Part shown: positions 17,131 through 26,034 of the stretch, one piece after another | Layout: the number at the start of each line of letters is the position of its first letter | Numbering within the stretch: the first letter of the stretch is position 1 | Assembly (NCBI GenBank): GCA_910574255.1 | Contig: CAJTAK010000012.1 | Location: 62,001 to 126,000, forward strand | Source: Clostridia bacterium | GTDB lineage: Bacteria; Bacillota; Clostridia; Lachnospirales; Lachnospiraceae | Length of the DNA stretch: 64,000 nt | Direction: 5' to 3' | Notes under the pieces: model-generated | Database searches by the model: none | What the model was told of the DNA's origin: nothing | The model's input: the letters and a program-made list of their open reading frames with translations, nothing else | Made by a program: the position numbers and the translations under genes

Positions 17131-18282
17131 ATGAAGAGAAAATTACTCAGTGTCATTCTGGCAGCAGCAATGGTAACAGCCATGCTTGCAGGCTGCGGTT
17201 CCAAGGAAGCGGAAGCTCCGGCAGCAGCAGATGGCGGGGCAGAGACAGAAGCCCCGGCAGCAGATGATGAGACAGCGGCTCCTGCAGAAAATGCAGGCGG
17301 AGAGGGCGGCCTGGTAGGTGTGGCAATGCCCACCAAGGATTTGCAGCGTTGGAACCAGGACGGCTCCAATATGAAAGCAGAGCTGGAAGCGGCAGGCTAC
17401 ACCGTTGACCTACAGTATGCAAGCAACGACAATGCGACCATGGTATCCCAGATTGAGACCATGATCTCAAACGGCTGCAAGGTTCTGGTTATTGCTTCCA
17501 TCGACGGAGACGCACTCGGAACCGTTCTTGCACAGGCAAAGGAAGCCAACATTCCGGTTATCGCTTATGACCGTCTGCTGATGAACTCCGATGCAGTTAC
17601 CTATTATGCAACCTTTGACAACTACATGGTAGGCCAGAAGCAGGGCGAGTACATCAAGGAAGCCCTGGATCTGGATAATGCAGAGGGACCCTTTAACATG
17701 GAGATCTTCACCGGTGACCCGGGGGATAACAATGCAAACTTCTTTTACGGCGGTGCTATGGACGTGCTGAATCCCTACATTGAGTCCGGCAAACTGGTTA
17801 TCCAGTCCGGCCAGAAAGAATTCGCAGAGGTTGCTACCGCAAACTGGGCAACAGAGACTGCTCAGTCCAGAATGGATGCAATCCTTGCTTCCTACTATGC
17901 AGACGGAACAGCTCTGGATGTAGTACTTTGCTCCAATGACTCCACAGCCCTTGGCGTAACCAATGCCCTGGAAGCTGCTTACACAGGTGAGTGGCCGGTA
18001 ATCACAGGTCAGGACTGTGACGTTGCCAACGTAAAGAACATGATTGCAGGAAAGCAGTCCATGTCTATCTTCAAGGACACCCGTACACTTGCAAGCCAGG
18101 TTGTAAAGATGGTTGATTCCATCATGAAAGGCGAGGAGGCCGAGGTAAATGATACCGAGACCTACGACAACGGAACAATCGTAGTTCCCTCTTACCTTTG
18201 CGAGCCGGTATTTGCAGATGCGGACAATTACAAAGAGCTGCTGGTTGATTCCGGATACTACACAGAAGCAGATCTTCAGTAA
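17131..18282 (+). CDS. xylF: Xylose/multi-sugar ABC transporter binding lipoprotein
   Basis: 383 residues. The signal peptide ends at LAGC (Cys22), followed by an Ala/Glu/Pro-rich linker to about residue 60, then a Peripla_BP_4 domain. Motifs: VAMPTKDLQRWNQDGSNM, YASNDNATMVSQIETMI, IPVIAYDRLLMNS, ATFDNYMVG, GDPGDNNANFFYGGAMDV and VITGQDCDVANVKNMIAG. It is close to the XylF/ChvE group that binds D-xylose and related aldoses. It precedes the ATPase and permease. A hairpin and element A copy 1 lie between xylF and xylG, so xylF mRNA is likely more abundant. Confidence 0.88.
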   Translation: MKRKLLSVILAAAMVTAMLAGCGSKEAEAPAAADGGAETEAPAADDETAAPAENAGGEGGLVGVAMPTKDLQRWNQDGSNMKAELEAAGYTVDLQYASNDNATMVSQIETMISNGCKVLVIASIDGDALGTVLAQAKEANIPVIAYDRLLMNSDAVTYYATFDNYMVGQKQGEYIKEALDLDNAEGPFNMEIFTGDPGDNNANFFYGGAMDVLNPYIESGKLVIQSGQKEFAEVATANWATETAQSRMDAILASYYADGTALDVVLCSNDSTALGVTNALEAAYTGEWPVITGQDCDVANVKNMIAGKQSMSIFKDTRTLASQVVKMVDSIMKGEEAEVNDTETYDNGTIVVPSYLCEPVFADADNYKELLVDSGYYTEADLQ

Positions 18283-18309
18283 TCGGTAATCGAGGCGGAA
18301 ATGAGAATA

Positions 18310-18326
18310 GGCGGGATTCTCCCGCC
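18310..18326 (+). terminator. Attenuating hairpin after xylF
   Basis: GGCGGGA-TTC-TCCCGCC (18310-18326) followed by TGTTCTGTTCT. The T tract is imperfect, so partial termination or mRNA stabilisation is likely, favouring the binding protein over the ATPase and permease. Confidence 0.55.
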
Positions 18327-18345
18327 TGTTCTGTTCTATGAAAAA

Positions 18346-18468
18346 GGAACTGGAATCAGCAATCACATTCCGGTGCACAGAACAATTTACAGACACATGC
18401 ATCTGTGGCTGGGAATTGTTCTCAGTAATCGTGTAGCGGAATGTGATTGCGGAACTGGAATAGGGGGA
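18346..18468 (+). repeat. Element A, copy 1
   Basis: A folded element flanked by GGAACTGGAAT on both sides. Outer stem GCAATCACATTCC (18359-18371) pairs perfectly with GGAATGTGATTGC (18438-18450). Inner stems are AGAACAATT with AATTGTTCT, and apex CACA (18394-18397) with TGTG (18404-18407). The right end supplies GGGGGA, the ribosome site of xylG. Other copies keep the same helices with different bases. Confidence 0.85.
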
Positions 18469-18476
18469 TTTTAAAG

Positions 18477-20015
18477 TTGGCGAAGATTTTATTGGAAATG
18501 AAAAGCATCACCAAAACATTCCCGGGTGTCAAGGCATTGGATAACGTGAATCTGAGAGTAGAGGAGGGCGAGATCCATGCACTGGTAGGCGAGAACGGTG
18601 CAGGAAAGTCAACGCTTATGAACGTCTTAAGCGGCATTTACCCTTACGGAACCTACGAGGGAGATATCATCTATAACGGGGAAGTCTGTAAGTTCGCAAA
18701 GATTAAGGACAGTGAAGAAAAGGGAATCGTTATTATTCATCAGGAACTGGCCCTGATTCCCTATATGACCATAGGGGAAAATATGTTCCTGGGAAATGAA
18801 AGAGGAAAGAAAGCGGCCATTGACTGGAGCGAAACCTACGGACAGGCAGACGAATATTTACGGCAGGTAGGCTTAAAGGAGTCCTCACGGACGCTGATCA
18901 AAGACATTGGCGTGGGAAAGCAGCAGCTGGTGGAGATTGCAAAGGCATTGGCAAAGCATGCCAAGCTGTTGATTCTGGATGAGCCGACGGCTTCTCTGAA
19001 TGAATCGGATTCCCAGGCACTTTTGGATCTGATGCTGGAATTCAAGAAGCAGGGCATGACTTCGATTATTATTTCTCATAAATTGAATGAGATTTCTTAT
19101 GTAGCAGATAAAATTACGGTAATCCGAGACGGCTCCACCATTGAAACCCTGGATAAGGCAGTGGATGATATCAATGAAGACCGGATTATCAAGGGAATGG
19201 TAGGCCGTGATTTGACGGACCGTTTCCCAAAACGGACGGAAAAACAGATTGGGGAGATCAACCTGGAGGTCAAAGACTGGACCGTGTATCACCCCCTTTA
19301 TACGGAACGCAAGGTGGTCGACTGTGTATCCATGAATGTGCGAAAGGGCGAGGTGGTAGGAATCTCCGGCCTTATGGGTGCCGGGCGGACGGAACTTGCC
19401 ATGAGCATTTTCGGAAAGAGCTACGGAACGAATATTTCCGGTGTCCTTAAGATCGGGGGAAAAGAGGTCGAGCTTAAGAATTCCCGGGAAGCCATTAAGA
19501 ATAAGCTGGCTTACGTAACGGAGGATCGGAAAGGCAACGGTCTGATTCTTTCCAACCCCATTAAGATTAACACCACACTGGCCAATCTGGACAGTATCAG
19601 TGCCCGTGGAGTGATTGACAAGGACAAGGAATATCAGATTGCAGTGGAGTATAAAGACAAGTTGAATACAAAGTGTCCTACGGTAGAGCAGAACGTGGGA
19701 AACTTAAGCGGCGGCAATCAACAGAAAGTTCTGCTGGCCAAATGGATGTTTGCGGATCCGGATGTTTTGATTCTTGACGAGCCTACCCGTGGTATCGATG
19801 TAGGTGCAAAATATGAGATTTATTGCATCATTAACAGCCTGGTGGCAGAGGGAAAATCCGTAATTATGATTTCTTCGGAATTGCCGGAGGTCTTGGGAAT
19901 GTGCGATCGAATTTATGTAATGAATGAGGGCAAAATGGTGGGCGAGCTTAATGCAGAGGAAGCCACACAGGAACGGATTATGGCCCAGATTTTAAAATCG
20001 AGTAAAGGAGAATAA
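18477..20015 (+). CDS. xylG: Sugar ABC transporter ATPase, XylG/MglA type
   Basis: 512 residues from TTG 18477 (eight bases after GGGGGA); the first residues then read as the usual [20 protein letters not shown]. It contains two fused ABC domains: the first with GENGAGKST (about 38-46), [11 protein letters not shown] being the signature of the second, and DEPTASLN and [16 protein letters not shown] as Walker B regions. The second Walker A is the degenerate LMGAGRTE, normal in this carbohydrate CUT2 class. It energises import with the XylH permease. TTG 18447 is the longer alternative start and lies inside element A. Confidence 0.9.
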   Translation: MAKILLEMKSITKTFPGVKALDNVNLRVEEGEIHALVGENGAGKSTLMNVLSGIYPYGTYEGDIIYNGEVCKFAKIKDSEEKGIVIIHQELALIPYMTIGENMFLGNERGKKAAIDWSETYGQADEYLRQVGLKESSRTLIKDIGVGKQQLVEIAKALAKHAKLLILDEPTASLNESDSQALLDLMLEFKKQGMTSIIISHKLNEISYVADKITVIRDGSTIETLDKAVDDINEDRIIKGMVGRDLTDRFPKRTEKQIGEINLEVKDWTVYHPLYTERKVVDCVSMNVRKGEVVGISGLMGAGRTELAMSIFGKSYGTNISGVLKIGGKEVELKNSREAIKNKLAYVTEDRKGNGLILSNPIKINTTLANLDSISARGVIDKDKEYQIAVEYKDKLNTKCPTVEQNVGNLSGGNQQKVLLAKWMFADPDVLILDEPTRGIDVGAKYEIYCIINSLVAEGKSVIMISSELPEVLGMCDRIYVMNEGKMVGELNAEEATQERIMAQILKSSKGE

Positions 20016-20020
20016 ACGCT

Positions 20021-21196
20021 ATGGATAAAGCAAACATGAAAGCAATTCTACAAAAATATACCATGATTATTGTTTTGATTCTGGTTACGCTGTTTTTTAC
20101 ATGGAGAACCGGAGGAAAGATTTTACTTCCTCAGAATATTTCAAACCTGATTTCCCAGAATGCTTATGTATTTGTGCTTGCTACCGGTATGCTGCTCTGC
20201 ATCCTGACAGGCGGTAACATCGACCTTTCCGTAGGTTCTGTTGTCTGCTTTGTAGGTGCGGTGGGTGCCGTTTTAATGGAGAATTACAAGATGAATATGG
20301 GTGTGGCGGTAGTAGCCATGCTTGTGATTGGAACCCTGATTGGTGCATGGCAGGGATATTGGATTGCCTTTGTGCGGATTCCGCCCTTTATCACAACCCT
20401 TTCGGGCATGCTTGTATTCCGGGGCTTGTCCAACGTGGTACTGAACGGACTGACCATATCTCTAAATTCCGAAACCTTTATCAAAATCTTCGGCGGCGGT
20501 GCCAACTGCTTTGTGCCGGATTTCTTTGGGATGGAGGGCTTCAACCTGACCTGTATGCTGGCGGGTATTATCGCTGTTGTGATTTACATACTGCTTCAGG
20601 TAAAAGGGAGGTTGAATCGTGTAAAGAAAGGCTACGAGGTAGATCCTCTGTCCGGCATGCTCATTAAAACCGTTCTGATTTCTGCGGTGATTCTGATATT
20701 TGCCTATAAGCTGTCTCAGTATAAAGGAATACCCTCCGCCCTTCTTTGGGTTCTGATTGTGGTCCTGGTTTATGGCTACATCACTTCCAATACGACCACA
20801 GGACGCTATTTTTATGCGGTGGGCGGCAATGAAAAAGCAACAAAGCTTTCCGGTATCAATACGGATAAGGTTTACTTTATCGCTTATCTGAATATGGGCT
20901 TTCTGGCAGCCCTTGCCGGTATGCTGACCATCGCCCGTATGACATCCGCACAGCCAACCTATGGGCAGAACTACGAGATGGATGCCATCGGTTCCTGCTT
21001 TATCGGTGGTGCTTCTGCTTACGGCGGCGTGGGAACGGTTCCCGGCGTTATCGTGGGCGCTATTCTGATGGGTGTTATCAACCTGGGAATGAGCATTATG
21101 GGCGTGGATGCCAACTATCAGAGAGTTGTAAAGGGCCTTGTGCTTCTGGCAGCCGTAATCTTTGATGTGGTTTCCAAGAAAGAAGCCCAGAAATAA
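20021..21196 (+). CDS. xylH: Sugar ABC transporter permease, XylH type
   Basis: 391 residues with about ten transmembrane segments; BPD_transp_2 family. Motifs: LPQNISNLISQNAYVFVLATGMLLCI, split as ILLPQNISNLISQNAY and VLATGMLLCILTGGNIDLSVG, IPPFITTLSGMLVFRGL, TGRYFYAVGGNEKATKLSGI, IGSCFIGGASAYGGVGTVPG and GANYQR-like VDANYQRVVKGLVLLAAV. The start at 20021 follows AAAGGAG five bases past xylG. An insert of about 60 residues around positions 190-245 is typical of the XylH/GguB subgroup. Confidence 0.9.
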   Translation: MDKANMKAILQKYTMIIVLILVTLFFTWRTGGKILLPQNISNLISQNAYVFVLATGMLLCILTGGNIDLSVGSVVCFVGAVGAVLMENYKMNMGVAVVAMLVIGTLIGAWQGYWIAFVRIPPFITTLSGMLVFRGLSNVVLNGLTISLNSETFIKIFGGGANCFVPDFFGMEGFNLTCMLAGIIAVVIYILLQVKGRLNRVKKGYEVDPLSGMLIKTVLISAVILIFAYKLSQYKGIPSALLWVLIVVLVYGYITSNTTTGRYFYAVGGNEKATKLSGINTDKVYFIAYLNMGFLAALAGMLTIARMTSAQPTYGQNYEMDAIGSCFIGGASAYGGVGTVPGVIVGAILMGVINLGMSIMGVDANYQRVVKGLVLLAAVIFDVVSKKEAQK

Positions 21197-21424
21197 GAAA
21201 AGGAATTTTGTATGTAAAATACTTGTGCCTGCCGCTGTAAAGTGCTACTATAAAAATGGTTAGTTTAGTGATGAAACTAAATGGCAGGATTCAGGAACGC
21301 AGCAGAATAAGCTTTGAAACGGCAAGCTTTGTAAAGGTAAGGTGCGGCGGAACTGGAACAGAAACACCCTGCGGGTATCCCTTTATACACAAAAACATGT
21401 GCAGATCAAAGAAAGGAGAAGAGA

Positions 21425-22042
21425 ATGCAGATAAAAAGTGTAACGGACAAGGCATTTGAGAAGTATGGAAGAGTATTGGAGGTAAAGGTTCCGGATTTGC
21501 TGAAACGCTTGGAGGGAACTCCCTGTCCGGAGGATGTGGTGTATGTTGCATCTGCCTCGGAGCTTGAGGCATGTGAGGAATTTGATATGATTCAGGACAG
21601 CATTTTCGGAGGAATGCCTATTCAGATCGGTTACTGCAATGGAAATAATAATACCTTGAATGCGGTGGAGTATCACCGCAATTCGGAAATTAATATTCCT
21701 CTAACGGGCGCTGTTTTGCTGGTGGGAATGCAGCAGGATGTGGAAGCGGATTTTACATATGATACATCCAAAATGGAGGCTTTTGAAGCTCCGGCCGGCT
21801 GTGTGGTGGAGCTTTATGCCACAACTCTTCACTATGCACCCTGCAATCTCAGGGAGGATGGTTTCCGGGTGGTTATCATTCTTCCCAAGGGAACGAATAC
21901 GGAGCCGCCTGTCTTAAAAGGAGCTTCGGCAGAAGATAAGCTGATGACAGCCAGAAATAAATGGCTGATTGCACATGAGGAATCAGGGCTTGGGGCTGAC
22001 GGCGCATTTGTAGGCCTTAAAGGTGAGAACCTGAAATTGTAG
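21425..22042 (+). CDS. DUF4867-family cupin-like protein
   Basis: 205 residues, acidic and probably cytosolic. It starts at ATG 21425 behind AAAGGAG. The centre (about 85-160) resembles a cupin barrel: EINIPLTGAVLLVGMQQD, then APAGCVVELYATTLHYAPC and VVIILPKGTNTEPP. DUF4867 proteins recur beside pentose and deoxy-sugar isomerases. By analogy with cupin sugar isomerases it could act on the sugar or its anomers, but no catalytic function is known. It is in the xyl operon, ahead of the isomerase. A 228-bp spacer to xylH contains a degenerate element A left end (GGAACTGGAACAG near 21349). Confidence 0.65.
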   Translation: MQIKSVTDKAFEKYGRVLEVKVPDLLKRLEGTPCPEDVVYVASASELEACEEFDMIQDSIFGGMPIQIGYCNGNNNTLNAVEYHRNSEINIPLTGAVLLVGMQQDVEADFTYDTSKMEAFEAPAGCVVELYATTLHYAPCNLREDGFRVVIILPKGTNTEPPVLKGASAEDKLMTARNKWLIAHEESGLGADGAFVGLKGENLKL

Positions 22043-22044
22043 TT

Positions 22045-22272
22045 GGAACTTAAAACAGTAATATCCATGCAGTGCACAAATCGAATTACAAGCGCATGGA
22101 CTTGTGATTGTAATTTGATTTAGATAAAGGTGTACTGAAAGGATATTACGGAACTTAAAACAGTAATATCCTTGCAGTGCACAAATCGAATTACAAGCGC
22201 ATGGACTTGTGATTGTAATTTGATTTAGATAAAGGTGTACTGAAAGGATATTACGGAACTTTAAATAGGAGG
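22045..22272 (+). repeat. Element A, copies 2 and 3: near-perfect 105-bp tandem duplication
   Basis: Units at 22045-22149 and 22150-22254 differ at one visible position (CCATGC against CCTTGC), and a third GGAACT follows at 22255 with TTTAAATAGGAGG. Each unit folds: GTAATATCC (22058-22066) with GGATATTAC (22141-22149), CAGTGCAC with GTGTACTG, and AAATCGAATTACAA with TTGTAATTTGATTT (one G-U). The right end supplies the ribosome site for the isomerase gene at 22281. Confidence 0.9.
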
Positions 22273-22280
22273 TACATATT

Positions 22281-23765
22281 ATGATTAATATTCCATCTGT
22301 AAAAGTGGGAATTGTAGCAGTAAGTCGAGATTGTTTCCCGGAATCTCTGTCCGTAAACAGGAGAAAAGCTCTGGTAAAGGCTTATGAGGACAAATACGGA
22401 ACAGCAGACATTTACGAATGTCCCATCTGCATCGTGGAGAGTGAGATCCATATGGTGCAGGCCTTAGAGGATGTAAAGAAAGCCGGATGTGACGCTTTAG
22501 CAGTTTACCTGGGCAACTTCGGACCGGAGATATCCGAAACACTTCTGGCAAAGCATTTTGACGGTCCCGTTATGTTTGTGGCGGCAGCCGAGGAATCGGG
22601 AGATTCCCTGATCCAGGGCCGTGGCGATGCCTACTGCGGCATGCTGAATGCAAGCTACAACTTAAAGCTCCGCAACGTGCGTGCCTATATTCCCGAGTAT
22701 CCGGTGGGAACCGCAGAGGAATGCGCCGACATGATACACGAGTTTCTCCCTATTGCCCGTGCCATCGTAGGATTAAGCAGTCTCAAGATCATCAGCTTTG
22801 GACCGAGACCCTTAAACTTCCTGGCCTGCAATGCACCCATTAAGCAACTCTACAACCTGGGTGTGGAGATTGAGGAGAACTCCGAACTGGATCTCTTTGA
22901 GGCATTCAATAAACATGCGGATGATCCCAGGATTCCCGATGTGGTAAAGGACATGGAAGAAGAGCTGGGCGAGGGCAACCAGAAACCCCAGATTCTCTCC
23001 AAGCTGGCCCAGTATGAGCTGACCTTGCTTGACTGGGTGGAGGAGCACAAGGGCTACCGGAAATACGTTGCCATCGCAGGAAAATGCTGGCCGGCGTTCC
23101 AGACCCAGTTCGGCTTTGTTCCCTGTTATGTAAACAGCCGTCTTACCGGGCGTGGGATACCCGTATCCTGCGAGGTAGATATCTATGGAGCGCTCAGTGA
23201 GTTTATTGGAACCTGCGTAAGCCAGGATGCGGTGACGCTGCTTGACATTAACAATACGGTTCCCGCAGATATTTATAAAGAAGAGATCGCACCGAAGTAC
23301 GATTATACACACAGGGATACCTTTATGGGCTTCCACTGCGGCAATACCTGTTCCAAGAAGCTGTCCTCCTGCTCCATGAAGTATCAGCTTATCATGGCAA
23401 GAAGCCTGCCGGAGGAAGTAACCCAGGGAACCCTGGAGGGCGATATTGTGCCTGGCGATATTACGTTCTTCCGTCTGCAGAGTACGGCTGACTGCAAGCT
23501 GCGGGCATATGTGGCACAGGGGGAGGTGCTTCCTGTTGCGACACGTTCTTTCGGAGCCATCGGTATCTTCGCCATTCCGGAGATGGGACGTTTCTATCGC
23601 CATGTACTCATTGAGGGGAATTATCCTCATCACGGCGCCGTGGCTTTTGGGCATTACGGGAAAGCGCTGTTTGAGGTATTTAAGTACCTGGGTGTGGAGC
23701 CGGATGAGCTTGGCTTCAATCAGCCTAAGGGGATGCTGTATAAGACGGAGAATCCTTTTGGGTAA
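22281..23765 (+). CDS. L-fucose/L-arabinose isomerase-family protein
   Basis: 494 residues. By family this is a metal-dependent aldose-ketose isomerase. Candidate catalytic residues are the Glu in CEVDIYGALSEF, the Asp in LLDINNTV and the His pair in GNYPHHGAVAFGH, spaced as in fucose isomerase (Glu, Asp, His). It sits between the xylFGH/DUF4867 genes and xylulokinase, and no xylA is present in the locus, so it is inferred to isomerise the imported pentose (D-xylose or a related aldopentose) to the ketose used by the kinase. It is preceded by tandem element A. The alternative is an L-arabinose or D-arabinose isomerase. Confidence 0.8.
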   Translation: MINIPSVKVGIVAVSRDCFPESLSVNRRKALVKAYEDKYGTADIYECPICIVESEIHMVQALEDVKKAGCDALAVYLGNFGPEISETLLAKHFDGPVMFVAAAEESGDSLIQGRGDAYCGMLNASYNLKLRNVRAYIPEYPVGTAEECADMIHEFLPIARAIVGLSSLKIISFGPRPLNFLACNAPIKQLYNLGVEIEENSELDLFEAFNKHADDPRIPDVVKDMEEELGEGNQKPQILSKLAQYELTLLDWVEEHKGYRKYVAIAGKCWPAFQTQFGFVPCYVNSRLTGRGIPVSCEVDIYGALSEFIGTCVSQDAVTLLDINNTVPADIYKEEIAPKYDYTHRDTFMGFHCGNTCSKKLSSCSMKYQLIMARSLPEEVTQGTLEGDIVPGDITFFRLQSTADCKLRAYVAQGEVLPVATRSFGAIGIFAIPEMGRFYRHVLIEGNYPHHGAVAFGHYGKALFEVFKYLGVEPDELGFNQPKGMLYKTENPFG

Positions 23766-23805
23766 AATGGAGAGATGATATTACGGTAATGTGTTGATGG
23801 CGGAC

Positions 23806-24014
23806 GGAGTTGCCGCAAAATAAGCCGGCAGACATTTCCATATCTGTGTTCGGACGATTTGCGTACACTCTGTATGCTCTGAACGGACACCACCTGGGAG
23901 CTTTTCGTTAGTTGAACAGCTTTTGAGGTAGTGTCCGTTCATATCATACATAGCGTTCGCAAATAGCCGGACACCTGATATCGGAAATGCCTGCCGGCTT
24001 ATTTTGCGGCAACT
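23806..24014. repeat. Element C, copy 2: about 209-bp long-arm hairpin
   Basis: Arms of about 90 nt (23806-23896 and 23924-24014) are reverse complements with few mismatches, including a GC-rich base that differs from copy 1 yet still pairs. The internal helix TTTGCG (23858-23863) / CGCAAA (23958-23963) replaces TTCACG/CGTGAA of copy 1. It lies in the 400-bp gap between the isomerase and xylB, next to element A copy 4. No coding frame of interest is present in this gap. Confidence 0.8.
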
Positions 24015-24036
24015 CCTGTGAAAGTGGTAATATTGC

Positions 24037-24160
24037 GGAACTGTAAACAGTAATATCCCTTGCAATGCACAAATTGATTTACAGACATATGCTTTTATGG
24101 CTGTAAATTGATTTAGGCTAGGGTGTATTGGAAAGGATGTTATGGAACTGGAATGGAGGC
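24037..24160 (+). repeat. Element A, copy 4
   Basis: GTAATATCC (24050-24058) pairs with GGATGTTAT (24135-24143, two wobbles). The apex is CATA (24086-24089) with TATG (24096-24099), a third Watson-Crick solution for this helix. It is flanked by GGAACTG on both sides and ends in GGAGG, the ribosome site of xylB. Confidence 0.8.
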
Positions 24161-24165
24161 TTTAT

Positions 24166-25638
24166 ATGTTGTATGTAGGAATTGATCTGGGAACCTCGGC
24201 GGTGAAGCTGTTGTTGATGGATGGAACAGGAAAGATTGAGAAAATTGTATCCAGGGAATATCCCCTGTATTTTCCCAATCCCGGCTGGTCCGAGCAGAAT
24301 CCTGAGGACTGGTATACACAGTCCCTGGATGGCTTAAAGGAACTGCTTGCAGACTGCGACCGGTCTCAGGTGGCAGGGATCAGCTTTGGCGGCCAGATGC
24401 ATGGTCTTGTGGTTCTTGACAAGGATGATCAGGTGATACGCCCGGCCATTCTCTGGAACGATGGAAGAACGGGTGAGGAGACGGATTACTTAAATCAGGA
24501 GATTGGGAAAGATAAGCTGTCCGAATACACTGCAAATATTGCGTTTGCGGGATTTACGGCACCAAAGGTGCTTTGGGTGAGGAATCATGAGCCGGAGAAT
24601 TTTGCACGGATTGAGAAGCTGATGCTGCCTAAGGATTACCTTGCTTACCGGCTGTCCGGGACTTTCTGCACGGATGTGTCAGATGCTTCCGGTATGCTGC
24701 TCTTTGATGTGAAAAATAAATGCTGGTCCAGGGAAATGATGGAGATCTGCGGCATAAAGGAGACACAGCTTCCGAAGATTTTTGAGAGTTATGAGATTGT
24801 GGGAACGCTGAAGCCGGAGCTGGCAGAGGAATTGGGGCTTTCGGAAAATGTAAAGATTGCAGCAGGAGCCGGAGACAATGCCGCCGCCGCTGTGGGAACG
24901 GGAACCGTAGGGGAAGGAAGCTGCAACATTTCTCTGGGAACCTCGGGAACCATTTTCATCTCCAGTGAAAAATTCGGTGTTGATGCCCACAACGCACTTC
25001 ACTCCTTTGCCCATGCGGACGGCCATTTTCACTTAATGGGCTGTATGCTGAGCGCCGCTTCCTGCAATAAGTGGTGGATGGATGAGATTCTAAAAACCAA
25101 GGACTATGCAGGAGAGCAGACGGGCATCAAAGAGCTTGGAAAGAACAATGTATTTTTCCTGCCCTATCTTATGGGCGAGCGCAGCCCCCACAACAATCCC
25201 AACGCCAGGGGGACCTTTATGGGAATGACCATGGACACTACAAGAGAGGATATGACCCAGGCAGTTTTGGAGGGCGTTGCCTTTGCTCTTCGGGATTCCT
25301 TTGAGGTGGCAAAGGCCCTGGGAATCCGGATTGAACGGACCAAGATCTGCGGCGGAGGAGCCAAGAGCCCTCTGTGGAGGCAGATGATTGCGGATATCTT
25401 CAATATTATGGTGGACATTCCTGAGAGTGAGGAGGGTCCGGCCATGGGCGGCGCTATGCTGGCAGCCGTGGCCTGCGGCGAGTACGCAAGTGTGGAGGAA
25501 GCGGCTTCTAAGATTGTGAAGATTGTAGACACAGTAGAGCCAATTCCGGAGAATGCGGCACGCTATGAGAAGCAGTATCAGAAGTTCCGCCAGATTTATC
25601 CGGCGGTAAAGGAATTATTTGATGTGATACAGCCATAA
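24166..25638 (+). CDS. xylB: Xylulokinase
   Basis: 490 residues, FGGY carbohydrate kinase. The start is ATG 24166 behind GGAGG; ATG 24142 lies inside element A. The ATPase-fold N-terminus reads YVGIDLGTSAVKLLLMDG. ISFGGQMHGLVVLD carries the GQMHG motif typical of D-xylulokinase, followed by AILWNDGRT. The second domain has AGAGDNAAAAVGTG, SLGTSGTIF and GGGAKSPLWRQMIADI. It phosphorylates the ketopentose from the isomerase to xylulose 5-phosphate, which enters the pentose phosphate pathway. It is the last gene of the operon, before a strong terminator. Confidence 0.92.
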   Translation: MLYVGIDLGTSAVKLLLMDGTGKIEKIVSREYPLYFPNPGWSEQNPEDWYTQSLDGLKELLADCDRSQVAGISFGGQMHGLVVLDKDDQVIRPAILWNDGRTGEETDYLNQEIGKDKLSEYTANIAFAGFTAPKVLWVRNHEPENFARIEKLMLPKDYLAYRLSGTFCTDVSDASGMLLFDVKNKCWSREMMEICGIKETQLPKIFESYEIVGTLKPELAEELGLSENVKIAAGAGDNAAAAVGTGTVGEGSCNISLGTSGTIFISSEKFGVDAHNALHSFAHADGHFHLMGCMLSAASCNKWWMDEILKTKDYAGEQTGIKELGKNNVFFLPYLMGERSPHNNPNARGTFMGMTMDTTREDMTQAVLEGVAFALRDSFEVAKALGIRIERTKICGGGAKSPLWRQMIADIFNIMVDIPESEEGPAMGGAMLAAVACGEYASVEEAASKIVKIVDTVEPIPENAARYEKQYQKFRQIYPAVKELFDVIQP

Positions 25639-25661
25639 GAAAGGGATGCGAATAAAAAGAA

Positions 25662-25705
25662 ACCCTCAATGGACAAGGTGTGTGGTTCTCTTGTCCGTTG
25701 AGGGT
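25662..25705 (+). terminator. Terminator of the xyl operon
   Basis: A 16-bp stem (25662-25677 with 25690-25705, one G-U) and a 12-nt loop, followed by ATTATTTAA. It is strong and close to the xylB stop. Confidence 0.8.
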
Positions 25706-25717
25706 ATTATTTAATAG

Positions 25718-25918
25718 CTATTCCATTTGAAAATCAATATGCATAAATCGATTTTTCAACTTATGATTCTTACCCATCAACAGATTTTCAAAAAACATAT
25801 CCAGAAATTTTGTTGTTTCATGGATTCCGTTCTGCCAATCATTATAATTGGCACGAACCAAAGCATTTCTAAAATACCACGAGTTTTCTGCAAATGGCGC
25901 TTGTCTCTTTTTTGTTAA
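25718..25918 (-). pseudogene. Remnant of a Fic-family protein (C-terminus only)
   Basis: The minus-strand frame gives about 66 residues, including NSWYFRNALVRANYND and GIHETTKFLDMFFENLLMG, then NRFMHIDF. This matches the C-terminal tail of Fic/DOC-domain proteins. The catalytic HPFxxGNG region is absent and no upstream frame continues it. It is a decayed gene fragment filling the otherwise empty stretch 25706-26034. Confidence 0.65.
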
Positions 25919-26034
25919 ACAGACGGCAAAAACTGGACTGGTTAATTTTTTCATTACTGGCTATTTTGTTCAAGCCAGAGTTGCAATACAATGTGAGAGA
26001 ACAAAAAAGTCATGGAAAGAAAAGAGGTTTTGTT

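Noticed and set aside
22045-22260. CRISPR-like tandem repeat
   Set aside because: The two 105-bp units are contiguous with no spacers, are self-complementary over their length and occur singly elsewhere.
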